In this document: piece by piece, positions 1 to 6,284 of the stretch | Layout: every line of letters starts with the position of its first letter | How positions within the stretch are numbered: position 1 is the stretch's first letter | NCBI GenBank assembly: GCA_036397975.1 | Contig: DASWHW010000174.1 | Location: 1-7,767, forward strand | DNA: 7,767 bases | Direction of reading: 5' to 3' | Origin: SZUA-287 sp036397975 | GTDB taxonomy: Bacteria; Bacteroidota; Ignavibacteria; UBA10030; UBA6906 | The notes under the pieces: model-generated | Told to the model about the DNA's origin: nothing | What the model saw: the letters and a program-made list of their open reading frames with translations, nothing else | Databases searched by the model: none | Position numbers and translations under genes: made by a program

Positions 1-660
1 GAAAATCCTGCCTATGGAAGTTGGGGCTTCGGAGAACTTAATCTGAAACGAGGGATTGTCGGCCATGTGGATATCTCGCACACGCGACGTGTTTTGCAGG
101 CGCTGCACGAAGCTGGATACACTGACGAATCATCGTTTACGAAAGCGAAAGCATTCCTTCATCTCACGCAAAAACAACCTGAACGATCGAAGCTTCCCGC
201 CTCAAGATATGATGGCGGTTTCCATTTTTCTTCCGTCGTTCTTAACGCAAACAAGGCCGGCTACGAAGAGGATTCCGTACTTGTCTTCAGGAGTTACGCA
301 ACCACCACATGCGATGGCCTGCTTGCACTTCTGGCTGCCGGCAATTCTCAGAGTGAAAAAGAAGTACAGGATGCAATCTCCTGGCTGAAGGCTCATCTTC
401 GACTGGAGTATCCCGAGGGCATCCCTGCCGACGATCTGGGTCAATGGCGGAAAGGCCTGTTCTTCTATCATCTTTCAGCGCGGGCGGAAGTGTATCGGAC
501 ACTTCAGTGGGAGGGAGAGTGGCGGGAGGAGATGATCAAACTGTGTACGGAGCGACAGCGGGATGACGGAAGCTTCAGCAATCCGTTTGGAGGCCCGAAC
601 AAAGAGGATGATCCACTGCTTGCAACAACATTTGTTGTCGGAGCTCTTTCTCCAAATTAG
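1..660 (+). CDS. Prenyltransferase/squalene-cyclase-repeat protein, C-terminal part (5' end outside window)
   Basis: The frame is open from base 1 to the TAG at 658-660, giving 219 visible residues; the internal GTG at 67 is not needed as a start. The sequence has the alpha/alpha-barrel repeat look of the prenyltransferase/squalene-oxidase-repeat family. It has a YGSWGFG segment at residues 5-11, a DISHT motif at 24-28 followed by an amphipathic helix (VLQALHEAG), a DGGF turn at 71-74, SYATTT at 98-103 leading into LLALLAAG, a GLFFYHL helix near 152-158, and a QW-like element RQRDDGSF at 185-192 followed by DPLLATTFVVGAL. Similar bacterial proteins carry a D-[LI]-S-[NH]-T motif and are distinct from true hopene cyclases. 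The DxDD acid of a real cyclase would lie upstream of the window, so cyclase activity can be neither claimed nor excluded. Family assignment is fairly sure; substrate and function are unknown. It converges with the - strand block, with no gap. Confidence 0.85.
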   Translation, partial: ENPAYGSWGFGELNLKRGIVGHVDISHTRRVLQALHEAGYTDESSFTKAKAFLHLTQKQPERSKLPASRYDGGFHFSSVVLNANKAGYEEDSVLVFRSYATTTCDGLLALLAAGNSQSEKEVQDAISWLKAHLRLEYPEGIPADDLGQWRKGLFFYHLSARAEVYRTLQWEGEWREEMIKLCTERQRDDGSFSNPFGGPNKEDDPLLATTFVVGALSPN

Positions 661-981
661 CTACAAGATCTTCCAACCGTTCCAGAGAACTGCATACGAA
701 ATCAGCTCAACTCCCAGAGGGATGATAAGACCATCCGGAAGGATTGAGACTCGGGTGTAGTGCATCATGAGATAGATTGCGAGTCCGATGGAAGCGGGGA
801 CAAGAAATATTTCCGGTACTGTCAACGGGAGAATAAGAATGAAGAGGATGAGAAGCGCTACTGGCGCCCCGGCGATGATCAAGCATGTCATGAGCGTTGC
901 CGTAATTTTTCTGAACCGGAACGTGTACCAGTACATTGCCGTTCGTACAAACCACCACAGTATGATCAGAACGCCGATCAT
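661..981 (-). CDS. Small four-helix inner-membrane protein, unknown function
   Basis: This 106-residue protein is almost entirely hydrophobic. Likely membrane segments are at about 2-18, 28-53, 55-73 and 81-104, with a short basic loop (FRFRK, 21-25) after the first helix. I do not recognise the family. The start is an ATG whose bases overlap the TGA of the upstream lipoprotein gene (ATGA, 4 bp). I see no Shine-Dalgarno-like sequence before it, so translation probably depends on termination-reinitiation from that gene. Its stop (TAG on the - strand) directly abuts the stop of the + strand cyclase-like gene at 658-660. It is the last gene of the 3532-to-661 block. The 4-bp coupling and clean membrane topology support a real gene; nothing in it suggests a catalytic role. 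Confidence 0.72.
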   Translation of the reverse strand: MIGVLIILWWFVRTAMYWYTFRFRKITATLMTCLIIAGAPVALLILFILILPLTVPEIFLVPASIGLAIYLMMHYTRVSILPDGLIIPLGVELISYAVLWNGWKIL

Positions 982-1361
982 GGATAACTGATCGTATTAC
1001 TGATCGCAAGTGTTTCTTCGTCTTTCACGGCCCGCACCCTATAATAACGTTTCTCAGTGTGCTGCTTCGGGTCTCCCAGTTTATACAACCAGGTGTATCC
1101 GCTGAACATTTCTTCCAATTCAGCAAAGTCATCTCCCGTTGCCTGCTCAACTACGTAGCTCGTTGCCTCCGGGACAGTACACCATTGCAGCGAGCCAATG
1201 CCCGATTCAATCCCAAGCGCAAGGTTTAGCTTGAATCCCGATTTACACGGGGGAGGCATTGGTGTTTCTTTCTTCATTTGTTCAGTATCTCGTCCCGATG
1301 AGTGACAATTGGTGAGAAGCAGGGTGGTCGCGAATGCAATGATAACAAGTAGGTTTGTCAT
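978..1361 (-). CDS. Putative lipoprotein with an Fn3-like domain
   Basis: A 127-residue protein. Residues 1-18 form a hydrophobic signal sequence ending in a lipobox-like LTNC with Cys19, so signal peptidase II processing and lipid anchoring are likely; Asn at -1 is not the classical Ala/Gly. A short Ser/Pro-rich linker follows (about 20-40). Residues 45-126 look like one fibronectin type III-like beta sandwich: the LQW strand at 58-60, ATSYVVEQA at 66-74, and the KRYYRVRAV strand near 104-112 that is typical of the end of such domains. Such domains usually bind proteins or glycans, which would be an inference here. A GGAG lies 9 bases before the ATG, a good ribosome site. The gene sits 26 bp after the DUF2279 gene and overlaps the next gene by 4 bp. 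The Fn3 call is by pattern only. Confidence 0.75.
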   Translation of the reverse strand: MTNLLVIIAFATTLLLTNCHSSGRDTEQMKKETPMPPPCKSGFKLNLALGIESGIGSLQWCTVPEATSYVVEQATGDDFAELEEMFSGYTWLYKLGDPKQHTEKRYYRVRAVKDEETLAISNTISYP

Positions 1362-1387
1362 GTGAATATTCTCCGTTGTGGGTGGAG

Positions 1388-2245
1388 TCAGTTACGATGA
1401 AACAAATAGTATCGCGGTTCTTTGTCTTCGGTGAATTTAATTGCCGGCGCTGGAAAATGGAACATATTCACCGTCCGCTCAACTAGCAGCCAGTCTTCAT
1501 TGTCGGTTCGGAATAATGATTCAAGGTTCAGATCGAGTCCAATGACGAACTCCCGCTTGGTCGCGTGGTTGTCAACTCCCATGCCGACCGCGACGTTAAT
1601 GAAGTCTGGCCAAAACGGCTCAATGGATTCCGGCAAAAGGTTATTGACGTTGCACGTGAGCCAATACGTGTGCGCGTCATAGTTGTCAGTAAACCGCAGC
1701 GGAAACCTGTATCCGCCGTCAGGAATGTAGCTCCACTTGAAATTGAAGTTCTTCAAAAATGGGACTTTGCTCTGAAGAATTCCGTATCCGATGCCGCTGA
1801 AGTTAAACACCAGATCCTGATAGTCAAAACCGTATTGCGGCGTGATGCCGTCGCCGACTTCCACCGCGAGGGCAAAGAATGCAGCGCCGCCAAACGCCCA
1901 CCACTCCGCCGCGGTTTGATTATAACCACCCCACAGCATAATGTTTCTGAATAAGTGATAATAAAAATACGATGTGTAGAAGTGGCCTACCTTGTCGATA
2001 CCGCGAAGCTGACCGTTCAGCCAATTTTCTGTGATGAAATTAAACTCCCGTCCTGAGTCTCTCCACCAGGTGTCGTACGACCAGAGTAGCGATGTCACAA
2101 GTAGTCCGCCGATTGCCGATGTTGCGGCAATCTTCCGTCCGGTGAACTCAGGTTTCAGATGGAATCCATCCGTCACCAGCAACGAGTCGCTCGCGTATCC
2201 TTTGGAAAAGGAAAAGAGTAGTAGTATGATAATGGTTCGTTTCAT
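1388..2245 (-). CDS. DUF2279 (YfiM-like) envelope protein
   Basis: A 285-residue protein with an N-terminal signal peptide (MKRT, then a hydrophobic stretch, probable cleavage after GYA at 16-18). Family hallmarks are visible: a WSYDTWW segment at 55-61, the DKVGHFYTSY motif at 84-93, and an acidic, glycine-rich segment at 129-155 (EVGDG, then GFDYQD, then NFSGIGYG). These match the DUF2279 pattern known in Bacteroidota and in the E. coli lipoprotein YfiM. Hydrophobic segments at about 38-55 and 117-131 suggest membrane insertion or a hydrophobic core. The DK-x-GH motif also recalls VanZ-like proteins. No biochemical role is established for the family. The C-terminal half (about 165-285) is strand-rich with aromatic residues. 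It starts 8 bp after the stop of the DUF1207-like gene, with only a weak AAGAA before the ATG, so it is probably cotranscribed and perhaps coupled. Family assignment is good, function unknown. Confidence 0.82.
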   Translation of the reverse strand: MKRTIIILLLFSFSKGYASDSLLVTDGFHLKPEFTGRKIAATSAIGGLLVTSLLWSYDTWWRDSGREFNFITENWLNGQLRGIDKVGHFYTSYFYYHLFRNIMLWGGYNQTAAEWWAFGGAAFFALAVEVGDGITPQYGFDYQDLVFNFSGIGYGILQSKVPFLKNFNFKWSYIPDGGYRFPLRFTDNYDAHTYWLTCNVNNLLPESIEPFWPDFINVAVGMGVDNHATKREFVIGLDLNLESLFRTDNEDWLLVERTVNMFHFPAPAIKFTEDKEPRYYLFHRN

Positions 2246-2253
2246 TTCTTGAT

Positions 2254-3075
2254 TCAGAAATCGATGAAGGCGGAAATGAGGTTCAGCGTTTCCCGATTCA
2301 GATAAAATTGACCTCGCTCTTCGTGTCCCATACGTAACGTATAGGCGATCCGCAAATCGAACCGACCCCGCGGAAAGAGAATGAACCCTATCTGAAAACT
2401 ACGCGTGCTTCCCCACTGCGCCTCTTGCCGGACCTTCAGATCGATTGCTCCGTAGGCGGACACATCGCTTGTCAACTGAAGATTGCCGAAGTCCGTCCCG
2501 ATTTGCAACAGCCAGGGCCTATGTTGAATAGGCTGCGTGCCGTAACTATAGTTGAAACCGGCGTAAAAACGTCCACCGATAGCTGCAACATCATACGCAC
2601 CGACGATCCGGAAGTAATCATTCACGTGTTGGATAGAACGCAGGCCGAGAAGTTCAATGGCATCATCTGCAAAGTGACAACTGATGTGGCCAATGCCAAC
2701 CTGCAGAACAATATCCTCAAAGCGAATATCGACGGGGATGTCGACTTTATAGTCAATCGTGTGAACTGTTATATGTCCGGGAGTTTTGATTATTCTGTTG
2801 AAGGTTGTCACCGCGGCGCTTCCCTGGATTGTTGCCCAGTGGAGGTTCAGTTGAAGAATCGGAATCGAGCTGCCGATAGCAGCAATCCAGTTGTTGTTAT
2901 CGGTAACTCGGGAAATTGAAAACTGATGAGCCAGTCCATCTGCGTGGAGAAGTGGAAAGACTTTCTTCTCCGGAAAGTATTGTAGGACCGCTATAGAATC
3001 CTGGGCCTTGCCGTTAGATGATAAGAAGACGAGAAAACAAAGAATGAGTATTGCGAGATGGTTTCTTGGCCGCAT
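2254..3075 (-). CDS. DUF1207-like outer-membrane beta-barrel protein
   Basis: The frame is open up to a TTG at 3117 (287 residues); I give the ATG at 3075 (273 residues). From that ATG the protein begins MRPRNHL, then a hydrophobic core (LAILILCFLVFL) and a probable signal-peptide cleavage site at GKAQ/DS. The mature part begins QYFPEKKVFPLLHADGLAHQ and then alternates polar and hydrophobic strands to a C-terminal Phe (SAFIDF), as in outer-membrane barrels. The early FP-x-x-x-VF-PLL-AD pattern, the GHISCHFADD segment, a VNDY helix-like turn and a late AIDLK stretch fit what I recall of the DUF1207 family. This is recognition by pattern, not a search. The TTG option has a GGGGA five bases upstream, whereas the ATG has no purine-rich site before it, so the start is open. 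It lies after the TMEM220-like gene and 8 bp before the DUF2279 gene. Confidence 0.72.
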   Translation of the reverse strand: MRPRNHLAILILCFLVFLSSNGKAQDSIAVLQYFPEKKVFPLLHADGLAHQFSISRVTDNNNWIAAIGSSIPILQLNLHWATIQGSAAVTTFNRIIKTPGHITVHTIDYKVDIPVDIRFEDIVLQVGIGHISCHFADDAIELLGLRSIQHVNDYFRIVGAYDVAAIGGRFYAGFNYSYGTQPIQHRPWLLQIGTDFGNLQLTSDVSAYGAIDLKVRQEAQWGSTRSFQIGFILFPRGRFDLRIAYTLRMGHEERGQFYLNRETLNLISAFIDF

Positions 3076-3151
3076 GCTGTCGGATGAGGAGGATTCTTGG
3101 ATGCGGTAAACATACAAATTTTTCCCCGAAATCCATTATGCGTTTATGTGG

Positions 3152-3532
3152 TCAGCCTTCAGCGGGTTTCTCCTTCCGTCGCAGGTGAATCGTCAAAACA
3201 ATCATCCATGTGAGGATAATTAATAGTCCTCCCAACTCTCGTGCCTCCTCGTCAGCGACACCCGTCATATGGAAAGAATCGACCATCGTTGTGGGAAATG
3301 GTCGAGACAGCACTCCCGGTAGGATAAACAGCGCAAAGAGAAGCGCAGCCGCACCAACAGTTGCAGAGAACTTCCAATTGAGTTTTCCGCGGAGTTGGAG
3401 AATGCAGGCCGCTGCCGCCGCTCCGTAGATTGCCATCCACTGGATGGGGTCGGGGTCATTATACTGCACCGCAACAGAGAACAAAAACGCAAGCATCATG
3501 ATGATGTTGAGGATGCTGAACGGAGTTTTCAT
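3152..3532 (-). CDS. TMEM220-family membrane protein
   Basis: A 126-residue integral membrane protein with four likely helices at about 7-23, 32-48, 55-77 and 100-117. Diagnostic elements are QYNDPDP at 23-29 followed by W-x-x-x-Y (QWMAIY) and, before the last helix, EEARELGGLLI at about 94-104. These are the hallmark of the transmembrane family 220 (TMEM220), found in animals and many bacteria; no biochemical activity is known. The tail after the last helix is basic (HLRRKEK) and probably cytoplasmic. The ATG is preceded by GAGG at 3540-3543 with a 7-base spacer, a strong ribosome site. It is the first gene of the envelope block, after a 98-bp gap from the glycosyltransferase gene, so a promoter may lie in that gap, although I cannot define one. 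Confidence 0.85.
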   Translation of the reverse strand: MKTPFSILNIIMMLAFLFSVAVQYNDPDPIQWMAIYGAAAAACILQLRGKLNWKFSATVGAAALLFALFILPGVLSRPFPTTMVDSFHMTGVADEEARELGGLLIILTWMIVLTIHLRRKEKPAEG

Positions 3533-3590
3533 TTTGTTTCCTCATTCCATGAATATTAGGCGAAAAGGAGTAATCACGGGAAGAATTCCT

Positions 3591-3619
3591 AAAGTTTGAT
3601 CATTCAATATACAAACTTT
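3591..3619. repeat. AT-rich inverted repeat in the gap after the glycosyltransferase gene
   Basis: AAAGTTTG (3591-3598) and CAAACTTT (3612-3619) are perfect 8-base inverted arms around a 13-base loop. The pair begins 12 bases after the glycosyltransferase stop codon and lies upstream of the TMEM220-like gene. The stem is A/T-rich and has no T-run after it on the - strand, so it is a poor intrinsic terminator. It could be a weak terminator, an operator, or chance. Confidence 0.35.
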
Positions 3620-3630
3620 TCCGAGGTGAT

Positions 3631-5619
3631 CTATTCCTTAATCTTCCGCAAATACCAATCCTCCCCAAGAAAAGAATCGGTTCGGAGTGAATCGGGATAA
3701 GTCCTGTCATAGAGAAGGTATTGAGCTTCTGCGGGGACTGGCAGGTTTCCCAACAGGAAGGAGTTGATGGGGATAATTCTTCTGGTGAGATGTCTTCCAA
3801 ACAAAGGATACTCATACGAATTCTCCCGCAGAAACACTGCCACGGTTGCATCAGCCTGTACTTGTTTTTCAAACTCAATGATGGGCTTCGTATAGAGAAT
3901 CCTATTCCTGGTAAGCTGTTCTTCTCTGGTCAACGCGAACGTTGAGAGTGTATACTCGGTCTCATCGATCTTCGTGAGCAGAGGCGTGTTTGCTTTGAAG
4001 AGAACAGCGGAGAAAGCGGAGGAACAGCCCAGAAGGGAAATCACGAAGACATATCCGCGCAGGAACGTACTACTTGAGTCCACCAAAGGCCCAACAAGCG
4101 GGACAGCGAAAATCGCACACACTATGAAATAACGACCGCGCCACGGATCATATGGTCCAGCAAATGATTGTACTACGAAAAACAGGATCGCGGCCGCAGC
4201 AAGGATTCTCGCATTCTCGGACCTTGAAAACCCGAGCAATGAGAGGAACACCACCGGCCATACCAGACCGAATCCAAGAATACCCCAATATGCAGTGTCC
4301 TCGTTTGAAGATGGCAACCGATAGAGTTCGAATGGGGAGCGGGTTTCTTCATCCGTCGAGAGTGAGACATCGAATTTGTGTATGATCCGTTTCGGGATAT
4401 CTCTCAACCACACCTGAAGATCGTTGACCAGCCTTCCCTGCGGAATCCCATCCAGCGAAAGGAAATCAAGCCCGTAGCGGATCATGTTCTTCGTTCCATG
4501 ATGCGCTATATATTCTATCGTCTTTCCCTCAAACGAATGATCCTTCCTCACCTGTTCCGGCGCAATCGGATTTCCGAAATCAAGATAATTCTCGACGTAT
4601 CCCGCTGGCAAAGCAAATACAATTATCGTTGCGATGAGCGATACTCCCCATAAAAGAACAGATCGCATCCGGTTTGTGGATATCATCGTCCAAAAAATAT
4701 GTGCAGCCACAGCCAAAACCGATACCAGGGGAAGCAAGGCAGCGGATTTTGTCCCGATGGCAAGTCCGATACTAACGGAGGAGAGGACAAGATATTTTGA
4801 TTTGTACTCTTCTTTGAATGCGAACAAAAAGAATAGAGCTGAACCGAAATAGGCAGTCAGAATCATGTCGTTCTGAGTTGTCGGAGCTTCCATCAGCCAG
4901 TCGATCAGCAAGGCGCTCACCATCGCGGCGAACATGCTGCGTGATCGGCTGTTTCCTGTTTTTCTGGAAATGCCATAGACACTGAGCACCGCGATCCAAT
5001 AGGCAATGAACTGGACAAGCTGCGTCAGGTTCTCATTTTTTCCTGAAACGAGATATGAAAGAAGGAGAAGGATTGTGGAGTTCTTCGGGTGAACTGTCTG
5101 CGCCCAGTAATTCGCATCGAATGAAGCAAGACTGTTGTGTTGAATGTAATACGCAACTCTCGCGAGGTGATAGGTCATGCTGTCCCAGTTGCCGGGCGCT
5201 GTGGAAACAATGAACACCAAATGAATCGCTCCAATCACAAGAACCGTCAGCATCAGAGGGAACAGAATAAGCCGCTCGAATCGGGACGTATGCTTGAAGA
5301 ATGATGTCTTCATGCCTCCGATACGAAATGTCGGTCGGAGAGGAGGGCGTTTGAGAATCAGGGCGGCAACTATTGCACTCAAACATGCAGCAGCAAGTCC
5401 TGCCAGAGCCCACGAATCTATTGCAGCAAGCCGCTGAAAATATGAGAGAAAATACCCTATCACCACGATCTGAGCAGTGATGAGGCAAAAGCCGGTGAGG
5501 GCGATATCCGCCAAACCCTCTGGCTTGATTATCTGCAGGAGAAAATAAGCGGAGGTGAATAAGGTTGCGACTGTGACGATGCTATATGCTGTTTCAAAGC
5601 CAGGCGGAGAGACAGGCAC
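3631..5619 (-). CDS. GT-C membrane glycosyltransferase (GT39/ArnT-like)
   Basis: A large polytopic protein of 662 residues from the GTG at 5619; the frame also permits a TTG at 5640 (669 residues, used for numbering here). It has about a dozen hydrophobic helices, starting near 18-37, 48-68, 76-96 and 124-145. The first large loop carries GNWDSMTYHLARV (150-162) with the acidic residue D153, placed where GT-C transferases have their catalytic Asp, followed by VHPKNSTILLLL. A second acidic motif, TTQND (254-258), precedes another helix, and PYDPWRGRYF (496-505) lies near the last helices. A soluble C-terminal domain (about 580-669) ends the protein. Such enzymes move sugars from polyprenyl-phosphate carriers to lipid or protein acceptors on the periplasmic side; the acceptor here is unknown. 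It follows the PepSY-type gene by about 47 bp. Confidence 0.82.
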   Translation of the reverse strand: MPVSPPGFETAYSIVTVATLFTSAYFLLQIIKPEGLADIALTGFCLITAQIVVIGYFLSYFQRLAAIDSWALAGLAAACLSAIVAALILKRPPLRPTFRIGGMKTSFFKHTSRFERLILFPLMLTVLVIGAIHLVFIVSTAPGNWDSMTYHLARVAYYIQHNSLASFDANYWAQTVHPKNSTILLLLSYLVSGKNENLTQLVQFIAYWIAVLSVYGISRKTGNSRSRSMFAAMVSALLIDWLMEAPTTQNDMILTAYFGSALFFLFAFKEEYKSKYLVLSSVSIGLAIGTKSAALLPLVSVLAVAAHIFWTMISTNRMRSVLLWGVSLIATIIVFALPAGYVENYLDFGNPIAPEQVRKDHSFEGKTIEYIAHHGTKNMIRYGLDFLSLDGIPQGRLVNDLQVWLRDIPKRIIHKFDVSLSTDEETRSPFELYRLPSSNEDTAYWGILGFGLVWPVVFLSLLGFSRSENARILAAAAILFFVVQSFAGPYDPWRGRYFIVCAIFAVPLVGPLVDSSSTFLRGYVFVISLLGCSSAFSAVLFKANTPLLTKIDETEYTLSTFALTREEQLTRNRILYTKPIIEFEKQVQADATVAVFLRENSYEYPLFGRHLTRRIIPINSFLLGNLPVPAEAQYLLYDRTYPDSLRTDSFLGEDWYLRKIKE

Positions 5620-5628
5620 AATCAGTTT

Positions 5629-5637
5629 TCCTTCCTT
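5629..5637 (-). promoter_or_regulatory. Ribosome binding site deciding the glycosyltransferase start
   Basis: Reading the - strand, AAGGAAGGA ends 9 bases before the GTG at 5619-5617. In contrast, the TTG at 5640-5638 has only ATCCGAAGT before it and would place this purine tract inside the coding sequence. The GTG is therefore the better start, adding no Lys/Gly-rich tail (KEGKLI) to the protein. Confidence 0.6.
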
Positions 5638-5666
5638 CAAACTTCGGATTTAACTTGGTAGTAGCC

Positions 5667-6269
5667 TCAACTACTTTTGATCACGAGTCGAATGCCAAGC
5701 AGAGTCAAAATTCCCAACAGAGCGAGTCCCATCAATCCCAGAACTCTATCAAGGGACTTGTTATTTGTCCATTGCAGGTAGTGAATTCTGTATAGGAAGT
5801 CAATGCGATCCGTGTCAGGTCCGCGCTGCTGAAAGGAAAGCCGACTCCAATCAACAATGATCTCGACGCCGGTATCCGCGAAGACCGTATCTCCGGCAAT
5901 GCTGGATATATTTCCGTAGCGTTCCGGGTTCGAGGCGAATGCATCTGTCAGCAATCGATGCAGATCATCTTTGGAGGGAAAAGATCTTTCCTGCAGGGTG
6001 ACGGGATCGAAGTGTCTCCAACCATCATTCGTTCTCGCAATGATGTGATCACCCAGGATAGTCGTGACGTACCGAAACTCCTTCCATCCTGATAGCGGAG
6101 TGAACGAAACATGCTGATCAAGTTCATAAGTCTTCGGGACAAGAGTATCATACGCGTCTGAGTAACCCGGCTTAATAAAGAAAACGAGGCCGGTGACAAT
6201 CCACCCGAGCATCGGAAGGATTAAGATGGTGCCGGCGAGGCGGTGAAGTTTGCGGATGGCAAGCGACAT
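5667..6269 (-). CDS. Two-helix PepSY-type membrane protein
   Basis: A 200-residue protein with one helix near each end (about 11-33 and 175-196) and a soluble, mostly beta domain (about 60-150) between them. The start RKLHRLAGTIL followed by GWIVTGLVFF, and the end RIHYLQW followed by a helix rich in L/G and then GIRLV, match the PepSY-associated transmembrane family, in which a conserved LHR lies at the first helix and an H-x-L-x-W motif precedes the last. His9 and His163 sit at the membrane edges and are candidates for cofactor binding, as in heme-binding or ferric-reductase-like relatives; that is inference. The ATG has GGAGAG six bases before it. The gene begins 15 bp after the FAD oxidoreductase stop and ends about 47 bp before the glycosyltransferase start, so the three are probably one transcript. 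Confidence 0.78.
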   Translation of the reverse strand: MSLAIRKLHRLAGTILILPMLGWIVTGLVFFIKPGYSDAYDTLVPKTYELDQHVSFTPLSGWKEFRYVTTILGDHIIARTNDGWRHFDPVTLQERSFPSKDDLHRLLTDAFASNPERYGNISSIAGDTVFADTGVEIIVDWSRLSFQQRGPDTDRIDFLYRIHYLQWTNNKSLDRVLGLMGLALLGILTLLGIRLVIKSS

Positions 6270-6284
6270 AGATGACTCTCCGAG

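Noticed and set aside
202..502. Reverse-strand open frames inside the cyclase-like gene
   Set aside because: They lie antisense to an intact, family-matching frame and show no recognisable motif or ribosome site.
625..638. ACAACA-TT-TGTTGT inverted repeat
   Set aside because: Six short A/T-rich arms inside the coding sequence with a two-base loop and no T-run; probably chance.
2425..2919. A 164-residue + strand open frame
   Set aside because: It is antisense to the DUF1207-like gene, has no signal or domain pattern, and the - strand frame carries the signal peptide and barrel pattern.
3553..3558. TAATAT as a -10 box for the TMEM220-like gene
   Set aside because: No recognisable -35 element 16-19 bases upstream and no clear Bacteroidota-type TTTG pair at the proper spacing.
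5033..5488. A 151-residue Cys/Ser-rich - strand frame
   Set aside because: It overlaps the glycosyltransferase in another frame and its composition is typical of a shadow frame.
5650..5672. Short hairpin near the end of the PepSY-type gene (AGTAG/CTACT)
   Set aside because: Only five base pairs, overlapping the stop codon and lacking a T-run; too weak to call a terminator.
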